DNA of 64,000 bases from Typhlomys cinereus (GCA_023101885.1 JALPQD010000928.1:1-64000); one strand, 5' to 3'; shown: positions 45,901 to 57,180, counted from the stretch's first letter. Numbers and translations are program-made. The notes: generated by a model from the sequence alone, not told the origin.

Positions 45901-47222
45901 TGATACTAGGAGGAGGGCCGAGCAGGATGCTGGTGGGGTTGGCTTCTGTTGTGGGCTGTCCTCGGCCATTACATTGCTCTCCCAACTGCATCGCGCTGGG
46001 CTGCTAGAGTTGGAACATTGGGGGAGAACTTGTCCCTCAAGGAAGATCAAGGTGTTCTCCCCACCAGACCTGGGGTCAGTGAGATAGCTCAGCAGGTAAG
46101 GTGCCTACCCATAGACCTGGCGACCTGAGTTCAATCCCTAGAAGTCTCATGGTGAAAGAGAACTGACTTCTGAAAGTTGTCTTCTGACTGCCACCCATGA
46201 ACTATGGCATGCACATGCAAGCTCCCTCTCTCCCTTTCTGTTTCTGTTTCTCTCTCTCTCTTTCTCTCATATATATCTGGTTCTCAAATGAATAATTTTT
46301 AAGTTTTTAATTGTGTTTGCACGTGTATATCAGAGGGCACTGTGTGTCCCTGTGGACGGCCAAGGGTGACTTCGGGAATCATCCTGGATTGCTTCTACCT
46401 CCTTCTTGCTTCTCTCTGGGATTTCCCAAGTTCCACCCACCAGGGCCAGAAGTGCAAGCCACCATCATTTCTGCCTGGTGTTTTTACATGGGACCTGGGA
46501 TCCAAACTCAGGACCTTCTGCTTGCAAGAGGCAGTCTTAACCTCTGAGACATCTCTCGAGTCTTTTTTTTTTTTTTTTTTAAAGAGACTTGCAGGCTGGA
46601 CAGTAATATCCCCCCAGCTGGGCAGGGCAGGCCCCAGGCTCAGCTTGCTTATGCAGATGATGGCAGCCATGCGTGTCCACCTATACCTGCTGACTCTGGG
46701 AGTCCAGCATTGTGACTTGGCTTCCGCTCCCTCCAGGAGAACCTGCAGATCTATCTGAAGAGCACCCAAGGGCCCATCGAAGTCTTCCTATGCCCGGAGG
46801 AGGTACAGGAGCCAGACAGTCCTGCCAACGAGCCCCTCCCTTCCGCCTACACCCTCAGCCCCAGCTCCGATTGTGTCCAGCCCAGCAGCAGCACCGACCC
46901 TGAAGTCTTGGAGACCATAGCTTCCTCAGGTGGGTTCTGTGTCTCCTGAAGAGGCAGGCAGAGCAGCTGGGGCCCGACTGTCTCCCACACACCTGTGTGT
47001 GCTGTGCACCCCTGCCTCATGGTGGAGGAGCTGAGCCGCTCTGGGGCAGCTTTTAGCTGTGGGTCCTTTGGCAAGTGGATTTGATCTCATCTGTAAAGTG
47101 ATGGTCAGGTGTATCTAACTCTTAGGTTATGGTAAGGGTTGATGAATGTAAGTGGAGCATTTGGATTCATGATGACTGTCACTCCAGATAATAGCACACT
47201 GCTGTGAGTAGCAGTCAGTAAG

Positions 47223-47259
<37 letters not shown>

Positions 47260-47693
47260 TGTCTGTCTGTCTGTCTGTCTGTCTGCCTGCCTGCTTGCCT
47301 GCCTGCCTGTGTGTGCCTGTGGATGCTGGAAATTGAACCCAAGACACTATTGATCTTAGATAAGCACTCTACTCTCCTAAGAGCTGTTAGGTTTTTAGGT
47401 TTTTGTCTATTCGTTTGTTTTTGAGACAGGGTCTCATCTTAGACTGGCCTGGAACTTGTTATATATCCCAGCAGTGATCTTGAACTTCTAATCTTTCTGT
47501 CTCTACCTCTCAAGTGCTGGAATTACAAAGATATGGCGCTGGGGATGGAACTCAAGGCCTCGTGCAAGCCCTCTACCGACTGAGCTACAACCTCATCCAA
47601 AACCTTGATTTTTTTTTTGCTTTTGTTGTTGTTCATTTATTTATTTATTTATTTATTTTTATTTATTCAACTGTGTGTATGTGCGCTGCGCGC

Positions 47694-47728
<35 letters not shown>

Positions 47729-50582
47729 ACCATGGACGAATTCGCGAACCACCATGGACGCCTCCACCTCCTTCTGCCCCGGGATTCACAGGCTCTGCCC
47801 TACCAGGACCAGAAGCGCAGGCCGCCCCCGCCTCTGCCTGGCGTCTATACGTGGGATCTGGGATCCGAACTCGGGACCTTCCGCCTGTAAGGCGGAGGCT
47901 TAATCCCTGAGCCACCTCTCCAGCCCCTCATTAATTTATTTTAATGTGTTTTTTATTTTTTGTGAAGATGGACGGATAGACAGACAGACGGACGGATGGA
48001 TGGATGGATGGATGGATGGATAGATGGATAGATAGATAGATAGAGAGAAGATATGTGCACAGGTAGAGGTCAGAGGACAACTTTCAGAGTTCTCTCCTCC
48101 CACCACTTCTACCATGTGGGCTCTGAGTAGTACTGAAGGCTGATTGGCATGTTCGTGAGCAGGCACCTTACCCGCCAAGCTATCTTACTGGTGTAACCCT
48201 TAGTGTTTTGAGACACAAGGTCTCGTTCTGTAGCCCAGGCTAGAGAGGAGCTCATAGCCCTCTGCCTTAGCCTGCGGTGTGTGCAAGGGAATGCTAAGTG
48301 TGCGACGACACTGCTCCAATGACACTCTCCTCCAGAGGAGAGGTCAAGGCTCTCAGGAGACTCTAGGTAGGTTTTTTTTTTTTTTTGCACCAGGTCCTTC
48401 CTTTTCTTGACATTCCCTGTAGCACTTCTTTAAATAAGAGGTGGAAGCATTGTGCAACTTGCCTAAGACCACGTACCTGGAAGCAGCGTGGTTGTGTCTT
48501 TACCCTCGGTCCACTCTGGCCCAGTGCTGTCGCCCCGGGCGCAGGTAGACCAGGAAGGGCTTGTGACTGGAGTGCCTGCCTGTGGCTGGCAAAGACACCT
48601 GGTGGAAGTTTCTGGGGAGCAGAGGAGGGAAAAACCTGTGGGCTCCTCTGCAGGAAGGTGTGTCTGTAGAACCCCCTTGCCCTTTAGAGGGGTCCCACCC
48701 CACATCACCCTGACAGGTTCTTCAGGGCCATGTCGGTGAGCAACCATCTTTTTTTTTTTCTTAGAAACTTCTTATCTAAGTTAAACCCTAGTGTTTAAGC
48801 AAGATCAATGCTAGAACTTTCTGGAAGAGACCTGATGGGAGGGCCAGAAAAATGCATTGACTTCCATTTCTTTTGCTAACTCAAAGCTTGCCATACTGCG
48901 GCCTACAGCTCAAAGTTGGCTTGATTTTTTGTTTGTTTGTTTATTTATTTATTTCATTTTTTTAAGATAGCATTTCATGTATTCCAGGCTGGTTTCAAAC
49001 TCACTATGTAGTTGAAAATGACCTGGGATTATAGGCTTGAGCCACTGATGTCTAGTTTCTATGGAACTAGAGATGGCAGCCGATGCTTCCTATATGTTAG
49101 ACAAACACTCTCCTACCAAACTAGCCCCTGATCTTGTGTGTGTGTGTGAGTGTGTGTGTGTGTGTGTGTGTGTACAAGAGATACTTGAATATGTGTGCTA
49201 CGGAGGCCCAAAGGTGACATCAGGAATCTATGTTCTTATTGCTTTGCTCTGAGGTTTCCCAGGCTCTGCCTTTCAGGGCTGGAATCACAAGCCACCACCA
49301 TTTCCTCCTGGCATTTTTATATGACATATTGGGATTTGAACTTAAGTCCTTTTGCCTCGATAGGCAAAGGCTTAACCCCTGAGTTATTTCTCCAACCTAT
49401 GTTATTTTTTTCAAATGAAAAAAAAATTTTTGAGGGAGAAGAGATCCAGTGGGTGCCACTGCAAACATGTGGAGGTCAGAAGACAACTTTCAAAAGTCAG
49501 CTGTGCTTCTGCCGTATCGGTAGAACTTAGGTCACCAGATTTGCAGGCAGCCACGTGTCTTTCCTGCTGAGGTGTCTCGCTTTTGTTTTTCATTCCCAAG
49601 GGTGATGGTCTTGTTTGTATAATTAAATATTTGAGAGAGAGAGAGAAGAATACATATTGCTTTGGCACATCTCATAGCTGTGAGAGGTCAGGGGGCACCT
49701 TTCAGAAGTCAGGTCTCTCCTTCCGCCATGTGGGTTTTGGGGGATCACACTCAGGTTGTGAGCTTTGCGAGCCAGTGCCTTACCCTTTGAGCCATCTCAT
49801 GGGCCAGGTTTTGACTTTTTGTTTCTCTATTTCTTTGGTGGTGATACTGGGGGTTGCAGTACAGACCCTGTGGGTGCCGGCCAAGTGCTGGAACACTGAG
49901 CTACGCCCCGGCCTGGTGTTTACACTCTCGAGCAGTGAGTGAGGCTGTTACAGAGACCACAAATGTCCTACCAAGCCCAGGGTGCTGTCCAGTCCTTTAC
50001 AGAAGCTTGCTGACCTGATCTAATTCCTCTCTTCATTTCCTACGTGAACGGAATGATGTCCAGAGAGGGCAAGGGGCGTCTCCGAGGTCTCCCCAGGACT
50101 CTCAGCTCTGCTCCGGTGATCGCCCCTGTGCTTGCTGATCAGGGACCAGGATTTCTCTGTATGCCCGTCATCTGTCCTTTTGGGCACCTCCCTGGTGCCT
50201 ATCTCCTACCCCAGGCCTGTGCCCCACCCCGTCGTCCCTCCTGCGGCTCTGCCCTGCCCCACTCAGCTGTCAACAAACATGTGTACAGTTCTCCAAAGTT
50301 ACAGCCACCTGTGCTTAAGCTGTGCTCTGAGACCCGGATGGAGACTGGATTCCCACTTCAGTTTTACAGATGGAGGCCTGAGGCCTGGGGTCTGTGGGTG
50401 GAGCTCAGCGTGAGGATGTTTGCCTAGCCAGGGAGACAAAAGCAAGAAACCCCAGAGGCCCAGAAAAGAGTTGAAGCTTATAGAGCCTTTAGAGACCGCC
50501 AGCTTGTGGTCATTGGCTCCCCTCCATGGCTACCATGTTGTCTCTGTGGACGGGAAAAGGGGGAAGTTGTCTAAGTATACTG

Positions 50583-50628
<46 letters not shown>

Positions 50629-51109
50629 GCACGCACGCACAACACAGCAGTATATAGTTCACAGTGAGTGGAGAGACACGTGTTAGAAAGAACAATTTCC
50701 TTCTGGCTGTGACCAGCTGCAGAAAGGAAAGCAACCTAGCACGGAAGCTTCCAGCAACTTTAGAGGCACATCCTTACCCTCCTGGGAAAGCTGAGACTGG
50801 CGTCCAGCAGCTGGTGAGAGGCGGAGCTGGGGTATGAGCCTGCAGCCCTCTATCCCTGGTAGCTGGTAGCGCTCAGCTATAATTTCAGCACTGTGCTAAT
50901 GATTGGGCCAGGCCAGGCTTGTGCACACTGGGCAAGGGCTCCGTGCTTCAGCCTGAGACAGCCTGACAATGACATTTTATGAGAAAGAGAGAGGGGCGCT
51001 CCAGAGAGTAAGAGTGGAGCAGTGTGCTGGGAAAGAGACAGATGTTCAAAACGCTATTGTTTTGCCTGGTAGCCCAGGCTAGCCTCAAACTCATGATCCT
51101 CCTGCCTGT

Positions 51110-51151
<42 letters not shown>

Positions 51152-51273
51152 TGGGTGTGTGTCCACATGTGTGTGGCTGCACTGTCATGTGAAGACTAGA
51201 GATTGATATTGGGAATCACCTTCTATTCCTTTTCTTTCTTTTTTTTTCAATTTTTAATATATTGTTAATGTTT

Positions 51274-51314
<41 letters not shown>

Positions 51315-52505
51315 CAGAAGGCACTGTGTGTCTCTGTGGAGGACCAAGGGTGACTTCGGGAATCATCCTGGATTACTTCTACCTCCTTTTTGCTTTGCCC
51401 TGAGATTTTCAGGCTCTGCCTACCAGGGCTGGAAGTGCAGGCCACAACCTTTTCTGCCTGACACTTTTATGTGGGACCTGGGATTTGAACTCAGGACCCT
51501 CTGCTCGTGAGGCAGAGTCTTAAGCCCTGAGCCATCTCTCCAGCCCTCCATTCCTTTTCTACCTTATTCTTCTGAGATAGAGCCTCTGATCAAACCCAGT
51601 GCTCACACTCAGGCAAGGATAGTCTGGCCGGCCAGCTTGCCCTAGGAATTCACAAGCTGGTTATTACAAGTGCCCTTCACACCCACCTGGTATCTCGCAC
51701 AGGATTTGGGGATTTAAACTGGTCCTTTGCTTGTGCAGCAAGTGCTTTACCCTCTGAGCCATCCCCTTAGCTCCACTCTAGGTTTTTCAGTAATAATTGA
51801 GGTGGTTGAGGCCTTTGCTCTGCTTTGAGGTAACTGTTGAGCATGGTGTGATAAGGATCCAACCTCCTTTTGCGCGTGGACATTCCCCTTTCCCGGAGGA
51901 GGGGCGTGCTTTGGAACATTGAGAGTTATCAGAGTGTTGGTGTGCTGTTAATAGTACAGCGGGGGAAGCTGGTGACACAGGAGAGAGGACACGGCCCCTG
52001 GTCCTTGAAGGTAGAAGGGAGTGGGCGGTGCGCAGAAGCCTTGGTGGATTTTGAGAGCAGAACTCTGGGCGCAGTGGAGGGGAGAGGGCGTGAGAGAGGA
52101 GATCTGGGGTTGGTGCTAGGAGGGGGTGGCTGCCCCCTAAGTGGGGCAGGAGGATCAAGGAGGGGTCCTAGTCATTCCGAGAGTAGGAAGGGCGTCCTTG
52201 TATGCTAAGGGCCAAGCATGACCTTTGTCTGTTTGTCTCCGTCCCCAGCGCTGAGTCCTCAGCCCGTCACACCGCCCCGGGTGCCGTCCCTTGTCCCCTT
52301 GGAAGCCACTGACAACATGTTGGAGCTGACACACCCCCTTCTGCAGCAGACCGAGGACCAGTTCTTGTCCCCGACCCTGGCGTCGCCGCTCATCAGCTTC
52401 TCCCCGCCCTTGGACCAGGACGAGTACTTGTGGGGCATGGATGAGGGCGAGGGCATCAGCGACCTCTTCGACTCCTACGACCTCGGGGACCTACTGATGA
52501 ACTGA
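33979..52505 (+). CDS. E2F2: Transcription factor E2F2 (gene span of the CDS)
   Basis: CDS is join(33979-34233, 39067-39172, 41568-41787, 42526-42684, 43449-43563, 46737-46929, 52249-52505). This gives 1305 bases, 434 codons plus stop, against 437 residues in human as I recall. E2F2 binds TTTSGCGC promoters with a DP partner and activates S-phase genes until RB binds it. Visible parts: cyclin A-binding KRKLDLE (87-93), winged-helix DNA-binding domain (about 128-193) with [13 protein letters not shown] (168-180), leucine-rich dimerisation region (about 195-246), marked box (about 248-308) and a C-terminal activation and RB-binding segment (407-434) with [16 protein letters not shown]. The start has G at -3 and the expected N-terminus. 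Frame is kept across all junctions. Intron 4 is AT-AC. Confidence 0.97.
37345..37460 (+). mobile_element. MIR-type SINE fragment
   Basis: 'aacctgggttcaaatctcggctctgc', then 'caccttaacctctcggaacc', the forward MIR order with a (GT)n/(AC)n insert. Confidence 0.6.
38108..38245 (-). mobile_element. MIR-type SINE fragment
   Basis: 'gagtccctgctgtgtattgag', 'cggccccattttccagagtagg', 'aaactgagtctctta': the reversed MIR 3' half. Confidence 0.65.
39067..39172 (+). CDS. E2F2: E2F2 coding exon 2
   Basis: Residues 86-120 plus one base. Starts [13 protein letters not shown], holding the cyclin-binding RxL motif, and ends LPSPK. Acceptor CTCCAAG, donor A|GTAAGA, leaving phase 1. Confidence 0.95.
39173..41567 (+). 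other. E2F2: E2F2 intron 2
   Basis: About 2.4 kb. Contains a reversed B3-type SINE (39545-39710), a forward B2-type piece (39728-39850), a B1 (40108-40250) and a forward B2-type copy (41008-41165). Confidence 0.85.
40108..40250 (+). mobile_element. B1 SINE
   Basis: 'gtggacatgcctagaatcccagcactcc', 'gaggcaggaggatcccaagt', 'gagaccagcctggtctacac', 'agcaagaccctgtctctaaa'. One of the better B1 copies here. Confidence 0.8.
41568..41787 (+). CDS. E2F2: E2F2 coding exon 3, DNA-binding domain
   Basis: Residues 121-193 plus two bases. Holds [11 protein letters not shown], the [13 protein letters not shown] recognition helix and NNIQWV. Acceptor CTCAG, donor GGGT|GTGAGT. The stop seen on read-through (TGA at 41789) is intronic. 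Confidence 0.95.
42526..42684 (+). CDS. E2F2: E2F2 coding exon 4, dimerisation region
   Basis: Completes Val194, then [16 protein letters not shown] and the leucine-rich helix to DKANK plus two bases of codon 247. The acceptor is TTCCCAG. The donor is not GT: the exon ends AAGAA|ATATCC. Confidence 0.94.
42685..43448 (+). other. E2F2: E2F2 intron 4, U12-type AT-AC intron
   Basis: Begins ATATCCTCT (42685-42693; U12 consensus ATATCCTTT), has branch site TTCCTTGAC (43426-43434), an exact fit to TTCCTTRAC, and ends CCCCAC (AC at 43447-43448). The branch A lies 15 bases before the end, as expected for the minor spliceosome. Only this junction keeps the conserved [11 protein letters not shown] frame. 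An (ATT)n tract lies at 42938-42975. Confidence 0.93.
43449..43563 (+). CDS. E2F2: E2F2 coding exon 5, marked box
   Basis: Codon 247 to residue 285: [20 protein letters not shown], then [16 protein letters not shown]. Donor GAG|GTGAGT, phase 0. Confidence 0.95.
45095..45318 (-). mobile_element. B2-like SINE, older subfamily
   Basis: 'agagggcacttgagtgtgac', 'atttcccaggctccaccttcc', 'ctgagctcagatcattttgc', then a weak reversed head. Confidence 0.65.
46073..46290 (+). mobile_element. B2/B3-type SINE
   Basis: 'ggtcagtgagatagctcagcagg', 'cctgagttcaatccctagaa', 'gaactgacttctgaaagttg', 'atgcacatgcaagctccctc'. Confidence 0.75.
46297..46562 (-). mobile_element. B2-like SINE, older subfamily
   Basis: 'gggcactgtgtgtccctgtgg', 'gtgacttcgggaatcatcctgg', 'gggccagaagtgcaagccac', 'cttaacctctgagacatctctcgag'. 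It ends about 175 bases before exon 6. Confidence 0.8.
46737..46929 (+). CDS. E2F2: E2F2 coding exon 6
   Basis: Residues 286-349 plus one base: [20 protein letters not shown], then the less conserved Pro/Ser-rich linker to IASS. Acceptor CTCCAG, donor TCAG|GTGGGT. Confidence 0.95.
47655..47926 (-). mobile_element. B2-like SINE, young GC-rich subfamily
   Basis: 'gaaccatggacgaattcgcg', 'tgccctaccaggaccagaag', 'gagccacctctccagcccc'. Flanks TCATTTATTTATTT and TCATTAATTTATTT look like a target-site duplication with one change, though the left side is low in complexity. Confidence 0.85.
49133..49398 (-). mobile_element. B2-like SINE, older subfamily
   Basis: (GT)n, 'gatacttgaatatgtgtgctacggaggccc', 'agggctggaatcacaagccacc', 'cttaacccctgagttatttctcc'. 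Confidence 0.72.
51255..51546 (-). mobile_element. B2-like SINE, older subfamily
   Basis: (GT)n at 51279-51313, 'ggcactgtgtgtctctgtgg', 'gtgacttcgggaatcatcctgg', 'agggctggaagtgcaggccac', 'taagccctgagccatctctccagc'. Well preserved. Confidence 0.8.
52249..52505 (+). CDS. E2F2: E2F2 coding exon 7, activation and RB-binding domain
   Basis: From codon 350 to the TGA stop at 52503-52505. Contains [34 protein letters not shown] and the acidic RB-binding tail with [16 protein letters not shown]. It is two residues shorter than human at the LACSSPL position. Acceptor GTCCCCAG. Confidence 0.96.
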
Positions 52506-53622
52506 CTGGTCCCGGCCCCCCAACAGTCCCGCCTCTGTCTCTACCTCCTTACAGACTGACAGGCTCTCTGCTCAGATGGAGGGCACTGGACACGAGGTGT
52601 GGCCCACCAGGCCCAGGTGTCCCCTTTCCTCAGCCTTCCTGCTGGCAGACCAGCTGGTATGGAGGATGTGGAGGAGTGGATCTGGGGCTGGGTCCTGACC
52701 TTTCCTCTCTGACCTCTGACCTCTCCATGAAGGAACACAGGTGTAGGTGACCAGGTTTGGGGAAAGGCTGTTTGTTGCTGCCTCCTTTCCAGGGGTAGTT
52801 AGGACCCTTGATTTTGTTCAAGAAGCACTTAATGTCTTCATATTTATTTCAGGTTGGGTTTCGTTTGTTTGTCCTCCCTGAGTTTTAGCAGGGAGATTGT
52901 TCTAGTTTCTCCTCTCACAGGCCCGTGTCTGCCTAATGTCTAAAGGCAGACTGGGGCTTCCAGGGGGAGATTTGGGTCCCCGAGGGGGGTCCTTTCAGTT
53001 TGCTCCAATGTTTATTGCACTTAGGCCTCGTCATACCAATGAGTGCCAGGCGCTTTGATGTCTCCCTGGCTGTTAGCCTGATGTTCCCCAGCTGAGGCAG
53101 GCAGCCCCGAGTTCCCTGTCCCCTCCATCCCAGAGAAGGTTCTGGAAGCTGTCCAGGGAGGGGGTGGCATTGAGGTTCCTGGAGAAACAGAAAGAGAAGC
53201 AGTGGGCTGAGGAAACCCCCACTGCATTGGCCGCCTCTGCTCGGGGCTCCTGCCTGCCCTGCTCAGTGACAGGGAGGGGAAGCAGAGTTAGGTGAGGCGA
53301 CACAGCTCCCCCCTCTCCTGCCAGCTGCACCTGCTTCCTTGCCAGGACTTTGTAGGCGGGGAGGCACTGTTGGCAGTAGGGGCTGATTCCTTAAAGACCC
53401 GCCTCCCCCAGCTTTGAAAACAACTTCTAAGGTCAGAGGTCACCAAGGCTTGGTGGCAGTTTGCTCCTTTCATTACTAGAAGATCGAGAGTGGGTGACAG
53501 GGAGGTGCCCCCTATTTACGCATGGGTGCTTGGGAAAAAACTTCATCTTCTCTTAAGTCCCCTCCCAAGACTGACCACCCAAGGCTAGGAGCAGGAACCA
53601 GCTCTTCTTCCCCACCCCTCCT

Positions 53623-53657
53623 GCGATAGGGCGATAGGGCGATAGGGCGATAGGGCG
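53623..53657 (+). repeat. GCGATAGG octamer, 4.4 copies
   Basis: Four perfect tandem copies of the 8-base unit GCGATAGG (53623-53654) plus GCG, within the E2F2 3' UTR. Confidence 0.95.
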
Positions 53658-55427
53658 TGCCTTCTGAAGAAAGGCCCCCAGGGGTGGGAGGTCTGAAAGA
53701 CCTTCCGCCCACCCTCAGGGAGCTAGGGGTCCTCTGGGGCTCAGCAGGGTAGCACTTTTTACTTTTTGCTTTTTTTTTTTTTTTTTTTTTAAGTTTGTAG
53801 CATTAAGCTGATTTAAAACATGAAGTTGACCATTGTTCTGAGCTGGCTAACTGGTTTTTGAAGTTTGGGTGTGGGGCCCCCGGTGTGAGTTGGGGTCGGG
53901 TTTGAGACAGTTCATCTTGTCCTTGGCTCCACTTCCTGGGTCCCCAACTTCACCCCCTCCCAGAAGAGGACAGCTGTCCTCATTTGAAGTTCACATTCTT
54001 TTATATCCAATCCAGTCTTTTGACATCGGGACATGACAATATCATCTACAAACGTTCCCATTCCAGAATCGTGCAATTATATTCCAAAAAAAAAGAGAAA
54101 GAAATGCATCTCTTTCCCAACAGCTTACAGTGTTTTGAATAAGTTTATGGTTTTGTGTTGGGCTGTTCTGGAGTTACCTTGATGTGAGTAGCACATGCTC
54201 TGTGAGGGGTGGACATACTTGCTACTGAGATATCTTTGATTCCCTCCCACCCCAAAACAGGATCTTATTGGCTTATCTGGAAGTCCATCATGTTCTGGAT
54301 GGTGGTGCCCTTGGGTGGGCAGTGCCTTCGGCCCTGAGATTTGGCTTGGTGCACTGGGGGTTGGAGGTGGGCATGGTAGATTCCAAGTCCCCCCCTCAAC
54401 TGCCATTGGCCATTGAGCCAACTCTGAGGACAAAGGAGCTGGACTGCCATGTCTTGGGCTGTGTCTGGAGATCTAGAGTTAGACAGAAAGGGAAAGGGTG
54501 GCTGTGCCTTTCGGAAGCAAGCTGAATTCCCAAAGGCCCAGGACAAGGCCTTTCCTAGCAGCTGTTTCTTGTTCTCCTGGCCTGTCCCCTCCAAACCCTG
54601 CTTGACCAAGGGACCAAATCCCCAGATACAGTCCCAGGCTAGTGTAGGAAACAAGCTTATGCCTTGCTTGCCAGTGACACTTGACCTCATGAGGTCATTA
54701 GAGTGCTTTGAGAGAATGGGGTACCTACTCCCCCCCATCTCCAATGTCACTTTGAGTGGTGTTTCTTTTAAGCTCTGAGAACACTTGAATACTAGGGCAG
54801 GAGAGACTCCAGTTTTCTTTTCTGAAGTGAATTATTTGTTTGAAGAAGGTATCAGGCCTCCTCCTAGTGAATCCCCTCCTGCACCCCCAGGTCACGGAGT
54901 CCCCAGGGATACCATAGGCTTGGGGGGATTAAGCAGGATGAATTTGTTAGTAGCACTGGAGACATGAAGAGCTTATTTACCACCACGGGCCATGTGGGGA
55001 TGTATCTCTTCTCTGTGGTAAGGGGGGTGTAGGAGAGAGAACTGAGCGGTTTGGAGACCATTTTCTGAGGCAGTTTGACTCAGTTTCCCTTCCTGTGTGT
55101 TCTCAGCCCCCCCCCCTTCTGCACAGGTTAGCTTTGTAGTGAGTGTGGCTTGGCGCATTTGAAGCCTTAGAGGTTGACTGGAAACATCTCTTTGGTTTTG
55201 TTATTATATCCGGAAGTCCCACTTCATCTGGGTACCCTGTTTCCCCACGAGACCCTCAGGGACCATGGTGGCCAACCTGTTTGGCTCCTGAAAGACAAGG
55301 TTTACAGGTTTTGTTTGTCACGAGGGTGTTTGGGGTCCCCTTGCTGGGACTTGATGTGGATCACTTACGTCTGTCCTAAGTCTCGCCTTGAACACCAGCC
55401 GAATTTTCCTGTGTGTGATAAATGGGC

Positions 55428-55433
55428 ATTAAA
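55428..55433 (+). terminator. E2F2: Likely E2F2 polyadenylation signal
   Basis: ATTAAA in 'aatgggcattaaaacagttgc', the last unique sequence before repeats begin. A TG/T-rich stretch follows (cttgtcttcgtgttttcctt). Confidence 0.6.
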
Positions 55434-55450
55434 ACAGTTGCAGTTCTGGG

Positions 55451-56530
55451 GTGCTTGTCTTCGTGTTTTCCTTCGTCAGGGCTGGGGATCGAACCCAGAA
55501 TCTCACATGTTGGGCGCACGCCCCCTCTGCTGAGCCATACTCAGCCCTGTTGTGTTTTCCAAATGACACCCAGCAGCTGTGTCTGGTCCCTCTGATGTCA
55601 GTGAGGAGCGCGTCATCTACCAGCCGACGCCCCTCTTTCTCCGCATGGGTCTTGCTATGCCTGGAGTTGGCAGGTGCTTGCACTGCCTCCCCCCACTCCT
55701 TCCAAGGCTATGTTGTTGCTTCCACACCTTACTTCACCCCATCTGTGTGCTTCTCAAAGTAGGGTTCTCTCTCATCCAACAGCTTCCTCATCACCCCGGA
55801 ACTTAGGAGAAATGTGGGTTCCAACTCACTTCTGCTTCTACCAAGTAAGGAGCTCGGGAAGGGACTATGATAGGAGTCTCTTAGCAAGAAGGCGTGGCTT
55901 GGAGGCAGAAGCAGGAGGCTGGTTCAGGTCACTCTCATCACCAAGGCAGGGAGAGAAGCAAGAGCAAATAGAAGAAGCAGGGCTGAGCCACCAAACCTCA
56001 GAACCTGCCCTTTATTTCCAAAAGGTGCCAAACGTTAACACCAGCTGAGAATTGCAACACATGAACTTGTGTGTGGGGAGGTGAGAAACAACTCACATTT
56101 GAACTATGACTCTGTGTTTCTCCTACCCCAGAGGTCTTTAGGTTTTCGAGACATGGTATTGCCATGTAGACCTGGCTGGCCTTGAACCCGCGAGCCATCC
56201 TGTCTCTGCCTCCCCCAGTACTGGAATTATAGGCATGTACCACAATGCCTAGCCCTAACCCTAGAGAGCTTCCCCAGAGGGAAATGACTCAGTGGTTAAA
56301 ACCCTTGCCTTGCAAGCAAAGAGACCTGAGTTCTGATTCCCAGATCCCACATAAAAATGTCAGGTGGGTGTGGCGGCTTCACCTGTAATTCTAGCCCTGG
56401 AAGGCAGAGCCTGAGAATCGCCAAAACAAGATGGTTAGCCAGACTAGCCTTTATGGTGTGTTCTGGGTTTAATTAGAGATCTAGGCTCACAACAATAAGT
56501 GATTGAGGATGATTCTGGATATTACCCTTG
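55451..56530. other. Downstream flank of E2F2, no gene seen
   Basis: Reversed ID-like unit (55478-55545), reversed B1 (56145-56255), then a B2-related SINE (56270-56525: 'atgactcagtggttaaaacc'). The rest is unique. Confidence 0.55.
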
Positions 56531-56531
56531 G

Positions 56532-56837
56532 TGTCATGGTTTGAATTGTGTCACCTTTAGGAGGTGGAGCTGCTAGAGGAGGGAAGTCACAAGGGGTGGG
56601 CCCGTGACCCACCCTACCTCCTGGAGAAGTCTGCTTTTGCAGCAAGCAGATTTGCAGCTCTCAGCCTCATGGATGGGTGTGATGTAGCCTGTCTCCAGTT
56701 TCTGCTAGCCAGCCATGCACATCCTCCATGAAAGACTGTATCTCCCCTTTGGAACCGTAAGCTGAATAAACCTCCCTTTTTCCCCTTAAACTGCTTGACT
56801 TTGGGTGTTCTCTCACAGCAACAGAAAAGAATAATCA
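56532..56837 (+). mobile_element. MaLR (ORR1-like) solo LTR
   Basis: Starts TGTCATGGTTTGAATTGTGTC and ends AACAGAAAAGAATAATCA (TG...CA). Contains 'gaggtggagctgctagagg' and AATAAA in 'gctgaataaacctcc'. The order and ends resemble rodent ORR1/MaLR LTRs. A copy of the same subfamily lies inverted at 63657. No coding part. Confidence 0.7.
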
Positions 56838-56984
56838 TTATGCTTGGGTTTCCACACACACGAGTGTGCTCATGTACACATATCCACACGTACATTCATC
56901 CCATATACATACATGGGGAAAAATTTATCACTGTATCCTGCACTGGACGCTCCTCATGGCTCCTGCCTGAGGGCCAAGCCAGAG

Positions 56985-57180
56985 TTCCTACTATCACTTT
57001 ACCACACACAAAAGTGAAAAGACTGCTTATGGAATGGGAAAAAAATATTTTCAAAACATGTGTGCCTTAATTAAGGCATCTGTGCTATTACACTCAGAAT
57101 ATGAAATGAACTCAAAACACAATAATAAAAAGACAGCCCAAGAAAATCAGAAACATATGTCTTCAGAAAAAATGTGCACG
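56985..57180 (+). mobile_element. LINE-1 ORF2 remnant
   Basis: 'ggaatgggaaaaaaatattttc', 'aataataaaaagacagcccaag' and 'cagaaacatatgtcttcag' recall the last part of LINE-1 ORF2. Non-coding through decay. It seems to resume at 57825-57945. Confidence 0.5.

Larger units (their letters stand above)
43564..46736 (+). other. E2F2: E2F2 intron 5
   Basis: About 3.2 kb, dense in SINEs: a reversed B1-type piece (43955-44062), a B3-type copy (44095-44280), a third-subfamily copy (44735-44965), two older B2-like copies (45095-45318, 46297-46562) and a B2/B3 copy (46073-46290). A T-run at 46563-46580 precedes exon 6 by about 160 bases. Confidence 0.85.
46930..52248 (+). other. E2F2: E2F2 intron 6
   Basis: About 5.3 kb, the most repeat-laden intron: (GT)n/(CTGT)n/(GCCT)n (47227-47310), B1 and ID (47418-47596), SINEs at 47655, 49133 and 51255, (GGAT)n (47969-48045), B3-type copies (48046-48195, 49430-49580, 49625-49805), (TC)n(CA)n (50583-50640) and a third-subfamily SINE (51548-51775). 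No other gene seen. Confidence 0.85.
52506..55450 (+). other. E2F2: E2F2 3' UTR
   Basis: About 2.9 kb with no clear interspersed repeat insertion, ending at an ATTAAA signal; a reversed ID-like SINE starts just beyond. Internal marks are a GCGATAGG octamer array (53623-53657) and a T-run (53772-53790). ORFs in it are unsupported. The end is inferred from the signal. Confidence 0.75.

Noticed and set aside
8344..52505. Many short ORFs rich in Val/Cys or Thr/His
   Set aside because: Translations of (GT)n and (CA)n microsatellites inside SINEs.
53047..53063. Further BMP element (AGGCGCT-N5-GTCT) in the E2F2 3' UTR
   Set aside because: Two mismatches in the GC box, and located in a UTR. Not counted with the three exact copies.
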